Shown: in pieces, positions 1-8,398 of the stretch
Layout: every line of letters starts with the position of its first letter
Position numbering within the stretch: the stretch's first letter is position 1
NCBI GenBank assembly: GCA_045616445.1
Contig: JAZLGR010000004.1
Location: 94,583-158,582 of the forward strand
Reading direction: 5' to 3'
Origin: Fimousia sp045616445
Lineage (GTDB): Bacteria; Bacillota; Clostridia; Lachnospirales; Lachnospiraceae
Length of the DNA: 64,000 nt
Program-made: the position numbers and the translations under genes
The notes under the pieces: generated by a model
The model's database searches: none
Seen by the model: only the letters and a program-made list of their open reading frames with translations
What the model was told of the DNA's origin: nothing

Positions 1-831
1 GCAGGATTTACCGATGATGGTATCCCGTTAATGGATGTGGCTATGCTTAAGAAAGCCATGGAGATGGCAAAGGCATGTGACATGCCAATCTCTCTTCACG
101 AAGAAGATCCTGCATTTATCGATGCACCAGGTGTGAATAAGGGTGCGGTATCCGAAGCCCTTGGATATGGCGGCGCATCCCATTTGGCAGAGGATGTGAT
201 GGTGGCAAGAGATATTATGATTGCCATGGAGACAGGCGCAACGGTAGATATCCAGCATATCAGCTCCGGTATATCTGTGGATCTTGTAAAATTTGCAAGA
301 GAACACGGCGCAGATGTGGTTGCTGAAGCTTCTCCACACCACTTCTCACTGACAGAGGATGCAGTGCTTGAATATGGTACCAATGCCCGTATGAATCCAC
401 CTCTTCGTACCCAGTGGGACAAAGAAAAAATCATTGAAGGCTTACAGGAAGATGTGATCACCATCATTGCCACAGACCATGCGCCACATTCCGTGGAAGA
501 AAAGGCGAGAGGACTTGAGAAGGCTCCAAGTGGTATCATCGGGTTAGAGACAGCATTAGCCCTTGGCGTAACCAATTTAGTTCATGCCGGCCATCTGTCC
601 ATGATGAAACTCTTAGAGAAGATGACCATCAATCCAGCGAAGCTTTACCGATTAGAGCAGGGAAGCATTGCCGAAGGTAAGCCTGCGGATATTGTGATCT
701 TTGATCCGGAAGAAGAGTGGGTTGTGAAGGAATTTAAGTCCAAGGCAAGCAACAGTCCATTTGCCGGAGAAACATTAAAAGGAAAAGTAAAATATACAAT
801 CTGCGATGGCAAGATTGCATATCAGGAATAA
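1..831 (+). CDS. pyrC: Dihydroorotase, C-terminal part (5' end outside window)
   Basis: Zinc amidohydrolase that closes carbamoyl-aspartate to dihydroorotate in de novo pyrimidine synthesis. The reading frame is open from base 1 (AGFTDDG before the first internal Met), so the gene enters from the left and the true start is not visible. Metal-site motifs of the family are present: DIQHIS, then EASPHHFSLT, then the ATDHAPH signature carrying the catalytic Asp. It ends with a normal stop, and pyrF follows after 18 bp behind an AAGGAGA site. It is the first visible gene of a pyrCFKD-x-E operon. I am sure of the family; length and start cannot be judged. Confidence 0.95.
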   Translation, partial: AGFTDDGIPLMDVAMLKKAMEMAKACDMPISLHEEDPAFIDAPGVNKGAVSEALGYGGASHLAEDVMVARDIMIAMETGATVDIQHISSGISVDLVKFAREHGADVVAEASPHHFSLTEDAVLEYGTNARMNPPLRTQWDKEKIIEGLQEDVITIIATDHAPHSVEEKARGLEKAPSGIIGLETALALGVTNLVHAGHLSMMKLLEKMTINPAKLYRLEQGSIAEGKPADIVIFDPEEEWVVKEFKSKASNSPFAGETLKGKVKYTICDGKIAYQE

Positions 832-849
832 AGATAAGGAGATTATGAA

Positions 850-1773
850 ATGATCAACAAATTAGTGAACAAAATTCAGACATTAGAAGCACCAATCGTT
901 GTAGGCTTAGACCCAATGCTTAACTACGTGCCAGAGCATGTACAGCAGGCAGCCTTCAAAGAATATGGTGAAACATTAAAGGGTGCAGGGGAAGCAATCT
1001 TTGCTTACAATAAAGCAATCATCGATGCAACTCATGACTTAATCCCAGCTGTAAAACCGCAGATTGCCATGTACGAACAGTTCGGTATCGAAGGTCTCAT
1101 CGCATTCCAGAAGACATGCGAATATGCAAAGAGCAAAGATTTAGTTATCATCGGCGATATCAAACGTGGTGATATCGGATCCACATCTGCAGCATATGCA
1201 GTGGGACACGTTGGACAGGTTCAGATCGGTGCCAACAAATTCCGTGGATTTGATGAAGATTTCGTAACTGTAAACCCATATCTTGGTTCCGACGGTGTAA
1301 AACCTTTCATCGATGTATGTAAAGACGAAAAGAAGGGTATCTTCGTATTAGTGAAGACATCCAATCCATCCTCCGGTGAATTTCAGGATCAGGAAGTGGA
1401 CGGCACACCGATCTATGAAAAAGTAGCTGAGAAGGTAGCTGAATGGGGCGAAAGCCACATGGGTGACAACTATTCCTACGTTGGCGCAGTTGTTGGCGCT
1501 ACATATCCAGCAATGGGTGCAGCACTTCGTAAGGTAATGCCAAAAACATATATCTTAGTACCAGGCTACGGCGCACAGGGCGGACAGGCAAAAGACCTTG
1601 CTCCATTCTTCAATGAAGATGGTTTAGGTGCAATCGTGAACTCCTCCCGTGGTATCATCGCTGCTTACAAACAGGAAAAATACGCAAAATTCGGCGCAGA
1701 AGGATTCGCAGATGCATCCCGTCAGGCAGTTCTTGACATGAAAGAAGACTTAAGACAGGCTTGGGAAAGATAA
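850..1773 (+). CDS. pyrF: Orotidine 5'-phosphate decarboxylase (long form)
   Basis: Decarboxylates OMP to UMP, the last step of UMP synthesis. The protein has 307 residues, which fits the longer PyrF subfamily rather than the ~240-residue B. subtilis type. The catalytic Asp-Lys-Asp cluster is visible as DIKRGDIGST near residue 100, and a phosphate-binding PGYGAQGG lies near residue 240. A good AAGGAG site sits just upstream of the ATG. It lies between pyrC and pyrK with gaps of about 20 bp and is clearly co-transcribed with them. Confidence 0.96.
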   Translation: MINKLVNKIQTLEAPIVVGLDPMLNYVPEHVQQAAFKEYGETLKGAGEAIFAYNKAIIDATHDLIPAVKPQIAMYEQFGIEGLIAFQKTCEYAKSKDLVIIGDIKRGDIGSTSAAYAVGHVGQVQIGANKFRGFDEDFVTVNPYLGSDGVKPFIDVCKDEKKGIFVLVKTSNPSSGEFQDQEVDGTPIYEKVAEKVAEWGESHMGDNYSYVGAVVGATYPAMGAALRKVMPKTYILVPGYGAQGGQAKDLAPFFNEDGLGAIVNSSRGIIAAYKQEKYAKFGAEGFADASRQAVLDMKEDLRQAWER

Positions 1774-1796
1774 TAAAAAAATAAGGAGACACAATT

Positions 1797-2567
1797 ATGG
1801 CTATCTCTAAAGTAACTGCTGAGGTAATCACTCAGAAAAGCCTTGCGACAGATATTTTCGATATGACTCTTCGCGTTGGCGACATGGCGGCGGCTGCAAA
1901 GCCAGGCCAGTTCATCGCAGTATATTCAAAGGACGGAAGCAAGATGCTTCCAAGACCAATCAGTATCTGCGGTATTGACAAAGAAGAAAAGACATTAAGA
2001 ATCGTATACCGTGTGACAGGCAAGGGCACTGGAACCGAAGAATTCTCCAAGTACACTCCGGGAACAAAGGTGGAAGTGATGGGGCCTCTCGGTAACGGCT
2101 ATACCATGAAAGATAAAAAAGCAATCTTAATCGGCGGCGGAATCGGTATTCCTCCAATGCTTGAGCTTGCAAAACAGTTAGACTGTGAAAAGACAGTGGT
2201 ACTTGGATACCGCGACGAAACATTTTTAAATGACGAATTCGAAAGTGTAGCACCAGTTTACATGTCCAGCGATTTTGGAACTGTTGGTGTGAAGGGAACC
2301 GTCATTGATGCAATCAAGGAATACGGCGTGGAAGGCGATATCATCTACGCATGTGGTCCGATGCCAATGCTTCGCGCATTAAAAGCTTACGCGAAAGAAC
2401 ACGGCATGGAAGCACAGATTTCTTTAGAAGAACGTATGGCATGCGGCGTTGGTGCCTGCCTTGGATGTGTATGCATCACAAAGGAAGTCAACCACCACAC
2501 CCATGTAAACAATACAAGAATTTGTACCGAAGGTCCGGTATTTGATGCAGAGGAGGTAGAAATCTAA
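1797..2567 (+). CDS. pyrK: Dihydroorotate dehydrogenase B, electron-transfer subunit
   Basis: FAD and [2Fe-2S] subunit that passes electrons from the PyrD FMN to NAD+. At 256 residues it is of usual length. The FAD-binding RPISICG motif is near residue 55, the nucleotide-binding GGGIGIPPM near residue 115, and a C-terminal Cys cluster (ACGVGACLGCVC, then a fourth Cys near residue 243) provides the iron-sulfur ligands. Its TAA overlaps the pyrD ATG (TAATG), indicating translational coupling between the two subunits. Having PyrK means that PyrD here is the NAD-dependent class 1B enzyme. Confidence 0.96.
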   Translation: MAISKVTAEVITQKSLATDIFDMTLRVGDMAAAAKPGQFIAVYSKDGSKMLPRPISICGIDKEEKTLRIVYRVTGKGTGTEEFSKYTPGTKVEVMGPLGNGYTMKDKKAILIGGGIGIPPMLELAKQLDCEKTVVLGYRDETFLNDEFESVAPVYMSSDFGTVGVKGTVIDAIKEYGVEGDIIYACGPMPMLRALKAYAKEHGMEAQISLEERMACGVGACLGCVCITKEVNHHTHVNNTRICTEGPVFDAEEVEI

Positions 2568-3469
2568 TGAATTTATCTGTGAATATTGCAGGTGTAACCT
2601 GGAAGAATCCTGTAACCGTTGCATCTGGTACCTTTGGATCTGGTGCAGAATACAGCCAGTTTGTGGATCTGAGCAAATTAGGCGCAGTTACCACAAAGGG
2701 CGTGGCGAATGTACCTTGGCCAGGTAACCCTACTCCACGAGTAGCAGAAACCTACGGCGGTATGATGAATGCCATCGGCCTTCAGAATCCTGGCATCGAT
2801 GTATTCGTAAAACGTGATATTCCTTATCTGAAGGAAGCAGGCGCAACCATCGTGGTGAATGTCTGTGGAAAGAGTCAGGAGGATTATGTAGACGTTGTGG
2901 AAAAGCTTGGCGATCAGCCGATCGACATGATGGAGATTAATGTATCCTGTCCAAATGTAAAAGAAGGCGGTATCGCTTTCGGCCAGAATCCGGATGCATT
3001 ATATGAAATCACAAAGGCTGTGAAAGCAAAGGCAAAACAGCCGATCATCATGAAGCTTTCTCCGAATGTTACTGACATCACTGAGATGGCACGTGCAGCA
3101 GAAGCCGGCGGCGCAGATGCTGTATCCCTCATTAATACCTTGACAGGTATGAAGATTGACGTGGAAAGACAGAGATTTGTCATTGCCAACAAAACCGGTG
3201 GGGTATCCGGTCCGGCAATCCATCCAATTGCTGTCCGCATGGTATATCAGGTGGCAAATGCAGTCAAGATTCCGATCATTGGTATGGGTGGAATTCGTAC
3301 TGCAGAAGATGCGCTGGAATTTATCATGGCAGGAGCAACTGCAGTATCCGTTGGAACTGCTAATTTTAATAATCCATATACTACAATGGAAGTCATTGCA
3401 GGTATTGAGGATTACATGAGAAGACACAATGTAGAAGATATCAATGATTTAATTGGTATTGTGAAGTAA
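2567..3469 (+). CDS. pyrD: Dihydroorotate dehydrogenase B, catalytic subunit
   Basis: FMN enzyme oxidising dihydroorotate to orotate, working as a heterotetramer with PyrK. It has 300 residues, a normal length. The catalytic-loop Cys lies in NVSCPN (near residue 130), followed by KLSPNVTDI and the FMN phosphate site GMGGI near residue 240. It shares one base with the pyrK stop. The next gene starts 9 bp downstream but is not a pyrimidine enzyme. Confidence 0.96.
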   Translation: MNLSVNIAGVTWKNPVTVASGTFGSGAEYSQFVDLSKLGAVTTKGVANVPWPGNPTPRVAETYGGMMNAIGLQNPGIDVFVKRDIPYLKEAGATIVVNVCGKSQEDYVDVVEKLGDQPIDMMEINVSCPNVKEGGIAFGQNPDALYEITKAVKAKAKQPIIMKLSPNVTDITEMARAAEAGGADAVSLINTLTGMKIDVERQRFVIANKTGGVSGPAIHPIAVRMVYQVANAVKIPIIGMGGIRTAEDALEFIMAGATAVSVGTANFNNPYTTMEVIAGIEDYMRRHNVEDINDLIGIVK

Positions 3470-3478
3470 GGAGGAATT

Positions 3479-4426
3479 ATGAAAAAATTATTACTTGGCG
3501 TGTTATTTGTTTTTGCATTATGTGTAGGATTTATGGTAAAACCTGCAGAGGTATCCGCAGCTGAAAAATTTGGTACAAATGTATGGGGTATGAATACCTA
3601 CTCTGATGATGACAAATATTCTGCAGATCTTGACAAAGATAAAAAAACAGACAAAGTTGAAACTGTTATAAAAACGAAAACCAACACTATTGTGGATGAA
3701 GATGGCTTTGAATATAATGAAACAGAGTATATCAGCACTGTTTTAAAGATTAATGGAAAACAGTTTTTCAAATGGACTGTTGCTGATGGTAAATATGGTG
3801 AAGTATATATCATGAAGATGGATGATGGCAAATACTACCTTTCTATTGTAACAACCACATCTTCTGAAGACACATTTAACCAGAAATATACTGGTGGCAT
3901 CTACAAGTATTCCAAAGATACATTAACAAAAGTATTTTCTTATGATGATATGATCACAAAATCTTTATTGATCAAGGATAAATTCGGTTTTACTTATAAC
4001 AACGATGCTGGCAACGGAACTACAGAATTCTATCCAGAAAAATCATCTAAAGGAACAGTATATTATGGTGGATGTATCTTTACAAAGGCTCTTGGTAACG
4101 TAAGCATCCATAACTTAAAAGTAACATACTCTAAAGGCAAATTCTCCACATCTACTGCAGCAGCAAGCGCAACTGTACGTAATATGACTTCCAGTGGAAA
4201 AGTAGATCTTAACAGCACTGCAAAAGTAGCGATCAAAGCTAAGAAATCTGTTGGTTCCACAAAGACAAAATTCACAATCAAAGCTGGCAAAAAGTTCAAA
4301 GTAACAAATCTTGTAATCAAGAAAAAAGCACTTTGGGTGAAAGTAAAATACGGAAGCAAAACAGGTTATGTTAAATTAGGAAAGAGCAAATTAGTAAAAG
4401 CATTCGGTGTATTAATTTATGGATAA
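3479..4426 (+). CDS. Secreted protein with C-terminal SH3-like region, inside the pyr operon
   Basis: The 315-residue product begins with a clear Sec signal peptide (Lys-Lys, hydrophobic core, likely cleavage near residue 27 at VSA-AEK). The middle is rich in Asp, Lys and Tyr and resembles no enzyme I know. The last ~70 residues are very Lys-rich, with the AGKKFKV and WVKVKYGSKTGYVKLG pattern of bacterial SH3-like wall-binding domains. A GGAGGAATT site precedes the ATG. It sits tightly between pyrD and pyrE and must be made from the same mRNA, though nothing in it suggests pyrimidine metabolism. I infer a cell-wall-associated protein of unknown role. Confidence 0.75.
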   Translation: MKKLLLGVLFVFALCVGFMVKPAEVSAAEKFGTNVWGMNTYSDDDKYSADLDKDKKTDKVETVIKTKTNTIVDEDGFEYNETEYISTVLKINGKQFFKWTVADGKYGEVYIMKMDDGKYYLSIVTTTSSEDTFNQKYTGGIYKYSKDTLTKVFSYDDMITKSLLIKDKFGFTYNNDAGNGTTEFYPEKSSKGTVYYGGCIFTKALGNVSIHNLKVTYSKGKFSTSTAAASATVRNMTSSGKVDLNSTAKVAIKAKKSVGSTKTKFTIKAGKKFKVTNLVIKKKALWVKVKYGSKTGYVKLGKSKLVKAFGVLIYG

Positions 4427-4442
4427 ACTTTAGGAGACAGAC

Positions 4443-5123
4443 ATGGAAGCATACAAACAGGAATTTATTGAATTTATGGTGGAATCCGATGTATTAAAAT
4501 TTGGAGATTTCACATTAAAAAGTGGAAGAAAATCCCCATTCTTTATGAATGCAGGAGCTTATGTAACAGGATATCAGTTAAAGAAATTAGGCGAATATTA
4601 CGCAAAAGCAATCCATGACAATTATGGAGATGACTTTGATGTATTATTTGGACCAGCTTACAAAGGGATTCCGCTTGCAGTCGTAACAGCAATCGCTTAC
4701 AGTGAATTATTCGGCAAAGAAGTACGTTACTGCTCTGACCGTAAAGAAGCAAAGGACCACGGCGCAGACAAAGGTAACTTCCTTGGCACATCCTTAAAGG
4801 ATGGCGACCGCGTGGTTATGATCGAAGACGTAACAACATCCGGTAAATCCATGGAAGAAACTGTTCCAAAGGTAAAAGGTGCAGCAGATGTAGAAATCGT
4901 TGGTCTGATCGTATCTTTAAACCGTAACGAAGTTGGTAAAGGTGGCGAAAAGACAGCTTTAGATGAAGTAAAAGACTTATATGGATTCCCAACTGCAGCA
5001 ATCGTTTCCATGCCTGAAGTTGTTGAAGCGCTTTACAACAAAGAAGTGAATGGCAAAGTAGTAATCGATGACACATTAAAAGCAGCAATCGATGCTTATT
5101 ACGAAAAATACGGTGCAAAGTAG
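4443..5123 (+). CDS. pyrE: Orotate phosphoribosyltransferase
   Basis: Transfers ribose 5-phosphate from PRPP to orotate, giving OMP. It is 226 residues long, typical for the family. The PRPP-binding loop is visible as VVMIEDVTTSGKS around residues 122-134. The N-terminal FTLKSGRKSPFF carries the substrate-loop lysine and arginine. An AGGAGA site lies before the ATG. It is the last recognisable pyrimidine gene of the operon and is separated from pyrD by the secreted SH3-like protein. Confidence 0.96.
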   Translation: MEAYKQEFIEFMVESDVLKFGDFTLKSGRKSPFFMNAGAYVTGYQLKKLGEYYAKAIHDNYGDDFDVLFGPAYKGIPLAVVTAIAYSELFGKEVRYCSDRKEAKDHGADKGNFLGTSLKDGDRVVMIEDVTTSGKSMEETVPKVKGAADVEIVGLIVSLNRNEVGKGGEKTALDEVKDLYGFPTAAIVSMPEVVEALYNKEVNGKVVIDDTLKAAIDAYYEKYGAK

Positions 5124-5136
5124 GAGGCAGCTTACA

Positions 5137-5298
5137 ATGAGTGAATCCAATGAAAAAATCTATAAAGCCATGGGGATCACAGGCGGTCTCGGCATTGCTT
5201 TAGGAATTATTCAGATCGTTGTTGGACTGGTAATTGGTATTTTATCCATCGTTTCCGGTGCAACCATGATCAAAAACAGAAAAAAGATTTTATTCTAA
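5137..5298 (+). CDS. Small single-span membrane protein (53 aa)
   Basis: I chose the ATG at 5137 because a strong TAGGAGG site (overlapping the pyrE stop) lies 8-14 bases upstream; an in-frame ATG at 5092 lies inside pyrE. The peptide has a short charged start, a Gly/Ile/Val-rich hydrophobic stretch of about 30 residues that could be one long or two short membrane spans, and a basic Lys-Asn-Arg-Lys-Lys end. It is the last gene before a terminator and so is the 3' end of the pyr operon. Function unknown. Confidence 0.65.
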   Translation: MSESNEKIYKAMGITGGLGIALGIIQIVVGLVIGILSIVSGATMIKNRKKILF

Positions 5299-5301
5299 TA
5301 T

Positions 5302-5345
5302 ACATACGAGGCAGACATTAACCGTCTGTCTCGATATGTTTTTTT
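5302..5345 (+). terminator. Terminator of the pyr operon
   Basis: Arms ACATACGAGGCAGAC and GTCTGTCTCGATATGT form a long stem with one mismatch around a short A/T-rich loop, followed by seven T. The T-run merges directly into the AAGGAGA site of the next gene, so that gene is either read through or has a promoter I did not find. Confidence 0.85.
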
Positions 5346-5366
5346 AAGGAGATTATACGAGATATT

Positions 5367-5687
5367 ATGAGAAGTATTTTTGATGACAGTTACCGTCCGA
5401 CAGGAGAAGGGATTCTGTTAGAATCCAAGATTTCTGTAGCCTGTGGCTTCGTCGGATGGATCATATATGGTCTTCTGGTTTGGTTCTCTTATAAACATGG
5501 TGGTAATGCGGGAAGCGGTATCGGACTTTTCTGCTGGGCGCTGATCTTTGATGGGATTTATGGCATCTCCTATGCGGTGAATGCCTTAAGACAGCCAGGA
5601 GGAAAGATTGTGGTTAAGATGATTGGGCTCCTGCTCAATATCTCCCTCATGATTCTGATGGTTTCCATCTTTTTCAGAGGTGTATAG
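5367..5687 (+). CDS. Small integral membrane protein, about three spans
   Basis: The 106-residue product has hydrophobic segments near residues 22-42, 50-70 and 82-104, separated by short polar loops, with a polar N-terminus. I recognise no catalytic motif. AAGGAGA lies 15 bases before the ATG, immediately after the pyr terminator. The next gene starts 12 bp downstream behind a TAGGAGG site, so the two are coupled. Function unknown. Confidence 0.6.
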   Translation: MRSIFDDSYRPTGEGILLESKISVACGFVGWIIYGLLVWFSYKHGGNAGSGIGLFCWALIFDGIYGISYAVNALRQPGGKIVVKMIGLLLNISLMILMVSIFFRGV

Positions 5688-5699
5688 TAGGAGGACAGG

Positions 5700-7772
5700 A
5701 TGCATTACAGAGAGAAATTCAAAGAAGAGAATATACAGATGCAGGAACGCTATGAGCTGACTATGGAGCGTATCGCCGGCATCGCAACAGAGCACATTGT
5801 GGCAGAACCATACGATGAATACTTTCGGGAGATGGCCGACTTCCTTTTAGGAATGGGAAAGCTCTACGAGAGACAAAAGAATGAAGCAGACAAAACTGCC
5901 ACTTTGGAAGAATTAAAAGAATACAATGAAAGACTCTACCAGGATCTTCTTCCGGAAAACTATGAGACAAGCTATGCTAATCCGGCATATGCAGTGGAAG
6001 TGCTGGGAGATACATTTGGCAGAATCTTAAGCTTTTTATATACAGAAATCCGTGGCGAGATCATCTTCGCCTATGAACAGCGACTCTTTGATATGACCAT
6101 TATCAATGAGTTATTTATTGAAATTTATTATCAGTTCCAGGATCAGGATGTGACTTATCGTCAGGTCAGAGATGCCATCTACTGGTATGTCAGTGACTAT
6201 AGCGATGTGATGATGATGTATCGCATCAGAGAGCAGTTGGATCCGGAACTTGATTTTGCTACTTCTATTATTATGGAAGCAGATCTTAATGACCTTCGCT
6301 ATTTATATCAGTTTGGGGAATATATCGGGGATAATGAGATTTTGACAGCACAGTTTCTTAATACCCTTTCCCAGGAAGCAATCGATGATATGGCCTTTAC
6401 CTATACTGATGGATACCGCGAAGGATTTGCCATCAATGGCATGGATATCACAAAGAAGAAAACGGTAAATATCCGTTATAATATTGGGTTTGAGCGTATG
6501 ATCCGTGCAGCCATCAGACAGTTTCGTGCCATTGGCCTAGAACCGATCATCTATCGATGCCCATCCCACAGCTTAAATAAACGTGGTATGGCAAAAATCG
6601 GTTATCTGTCTACAGGACCAAATAATCAGTATGACTTTGACCACCGTGCAGATCAGGCCATCTATCTGGATAAAGCACTGGTGAATCGAAAGCTTGAAAG
6701 TCTTCGCGAAGGCTATGAAGAATATAAGGAAGAGGCAGATGTATTCGGCGGGCCGGCTGTCATTGAGATCTTTGGCGAGGAACCATTCGTTCCTGCGGTG
6801 AAGACGGATGCTTACCGCTTAAGTGACAATCAGCAGAAGCTGGATGTGGGGTATCGCACAAGCTCCAGCCAGATTGTGAACCAGTACATCAAGCCAGAAG
6901 AACGCAGCTTTACCATTATCGCCTATCCAATGCCTGAAATTGGAGCGCAGTATGAAGAGATTTTTGCGGAAATCGTGAAAGTCAATACCTTGGATAAGGA
7001 TTTATACCGTGGTATTCAGCAGCACTTGATTGATGCCCTTGATCAGGCAGAATATGTGCATGTTCTTGGAAAGGGCGATAATCAGACTGACATCAAAGTG
7101 CAGATGCATGTGATGGATGATCCTGCCACACAGACAAATTTTGAAAACTGTCTGGCAGATGTGAACATCCCGGTTGGGGAAGTATTCACCTCGCCAAAGC
7201 TTACCGGAACTAGTGGTGTGCTTCATGTCAGCGAAGTCTTCTTAAACGAGCTTAGCTACAAGAATCTTCGCATCACCTTTGAGGACGGCATGGTCAAAGA
7301 CTATACCTGCAGCAACTTCCCTTCTGAGGAAGAAAACAGAAAGCACATCCAGGAAAATGTACTGTTCAACCGTGACACACTGCCAATCGGAGAGTTTGCC
7401 ATCGGTACCAACACATATGCCTATGTGATGGCGCATAAATACGATATTGTCTATAAACTTCCAATCCTCATTGCAGAGAAGATGGGGCCGCATTTTGCTG
7501 TGGGTGATACCTGCTACAGTTATTGTGAAGAGACGGTCGTACACAATCCGGATGGCAAGGAAATCGTAGCCAAGGACAATGAATGCTCCCTTCTTCGCAA
7601 GACAGATCCGTCCAATGCTTACTTCAACTGTCATACAGATATCACGATTCCTTATGAAGAGCTTGAAAGCATTACGGCAGTGCGTGCGGATGGAAGTAAG
7701 ATCTCATTGATTAAAAATGGAAGATTCGTTTTGCCGGGCACAGAAGTACTGAACAAACCATTTGACGAATAG
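5700..7772 (+). CDS. M29-type aminopeptidase with long N-terminal domain
   Basis: Predicted metallo-aminopeptidase of the M29 (AmpS/AmpT) family, cytoplasmic. Residues from about 250 to 690 carry the family pattern, and likely metal ligands can be placed: Glu494 (PVGEVFTSP), Glu565 (LPIGEFAIG), His598 (MGPHFAVGD), then His645 and Asp647 (CHTDITIPY). Typical members are ~410 residues. This one has 690, with an extra N-terminal ~250 residues, Tyr/Glu-rich and probably helical, that I do not recognise. It follows a small membrane protein by 12 bp. The peptidase call is good; substrate and role of the extra domain are unknown. Confidence 0.8.
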   Translation: MHYREKFKEENIQMQERYELTMERIAGIATEHIVAEPYDEYFREMADFLLGMGKLYERQKNEADKTATLEELKEYNERLYQDLLPENYETSYANPAYAVEVLGDTFGRILSFLYTEIRGEIIFAYEQRLFDMTIINELFIEIYYQFQDQDVTYRQVRDAIYWYVSDYSDVMMMYRIREQLDPELDFATSIIMEADLNDLRYLYQFGEYIGDNEILTAQFLNTLSQEAIDDMAFTYTDGYREGFAINGMDITKKKTVNIRYNIGFERMIRAAIRQFRAIGLEPIIYRCPSHSLNKRGMAKIGYLSTGPNNQYDFDHRADQAIYLDKALVNRKLESLREGYEEYKEEADVFGGPAVIEIFGEEPFVPAVKTDAYRLSDNQQKLDVGYRTSSSQIVNQYIKPEERSFTIIAYPMPEIGAQYEEIFAEIVKVNTLDKDLYRGIQQHLIDALDQAEYVHVLGKGDNQTDIKVQMHVMDDPATQTNFENCLADVNIPVGEVFTSPKLTGTSGVLHVSEVFLNELSYKNLRITFEDGMVKDYTCSNFPSEEENRKHIQENVLFNRDTLPIGEFAIGTNTYAYVMAHKYDIVYKLPILIAEKMGPHFAVGDTCYSYCEETVVHNPDGKEIVAKDNECSLLRKTDPSNAYFNCHTDITIPYEELESITAVRADGSKISLIKNGRFVLPGTEVLNKPFDE

Positions 7773-7790
7773 AAAAATACATAGTAAGAT
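7762..7790 (+). promoter_or_regulatory. Candidate promoter of the pur operon
   Basis: TTGACG, a 17-bp spacer, then TAAGAT. The -35 lies inside the last codons of the aminopeptidase gene and the start point would fall near 7797. A small AATTAC/GTAATT hairpin (7799-7816) followed by T's sits at the very 5' end of the transcript. No purine riboswitch fits in the 50-nt leader. Confidence 0.5.
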
Positions 7791-7841
7791 GAAAATTGAA
7801 TTACACTGGAGTAATTTTTTTAAAAAGGAGATTAAGAAAAA

Positions 7842-8354
7842 ATGGCAAAAGTTGGTATTATTATGGGCTCTGACTCTGACCTTAAGGTTATGAGTAAGGC
7901 AGCAGCTCAGCTTGAAGAATTTGGCATTGATTATGAAATGACTATTATTTCTGCTCATCGTGAAGCAGACGTTTTAATTGACTGGTGTACAACAGCACCA
8001 GAACGTGGCATGAAAGTTATGATCGCAGGCGCTGGTATGGCAGCAGCACTTCCAGGTATGTGTGCAGCATTATTCCAGCTTCCAGTAATTGGTGTTCCTT
8101 TAGCAGGAAGCAAATTAGATGGTATGGACGCAGTATTTTCTATCTTACAGATGCCACCAGGGGTACCAGTAGCAACAGTAGCAATTGATGGTGCGAAGAA
8201 TGCAGCTATCCTTGCAGCTAAGATGCTTGCAATGAGCGATCCTGAAATTCTTGCAAAGCTTGATAAATACAAGAAAGATATGAAAGAACAGGTTCAGGCA
8301 AAAGCAGCAAAACTTGAAAAAGTTGGTTACGAAGAATATCTCGCAACAAAATAA
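7842..8354 (+). CDS. purE: N5-carboxyaminoimidazole ribonucleotide mutase
   Basis: Converts N5-CAIR to CAIR in de novo purine synthesis. The 170-residue length matches the family. The nucleotide-binding MGSDSDLKVM is at the N-terminus, the active-site SAHRE near residue 40, and the Gly/Ala-rich AGAGMAAALPGM near residue 65. An AAAAAGGAGA site precedes the ATG. It is the first gene of a purE-M-N-D run. The other pur genes are not in this window. Confidence 0.95.
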   Translation: MAKVGIIMGSDSDLKVMSKAAAQLEEFGIDYEMTIISAHREADVLIDWCTTAPERGMKVMIAGAGMAAALPGMCAALFQLPVIGVPLAGSKLDGMDAVFSILQMPPGVPVATVAIDGAKNAAILAAKMLAMSDPEILAKLDKYKKDMKEQVQAKAAKLEKVGYEEYLATK

Positions 8355-8398
8355 AGAAAAGAAACATTAGAATATATACTTATTAAAAGGAGAATCTC

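Noticed and set aside
96..575. 159-residue minus-strand frame opposite pyrC (and similar long antisense frames over clpC, groEL, guaB and rsmB)
   Set aside because: All lie opposite clear, conserved + strand genes with strong motifs and have no ribosome sites of their own; they are shadows of codon usage.
7773..7841. Purine riboswitch before purE
   Set aside because: The leader is about 45-50 nt, too short for a purine aptamer and expression platform, and no aptamer core is seen.
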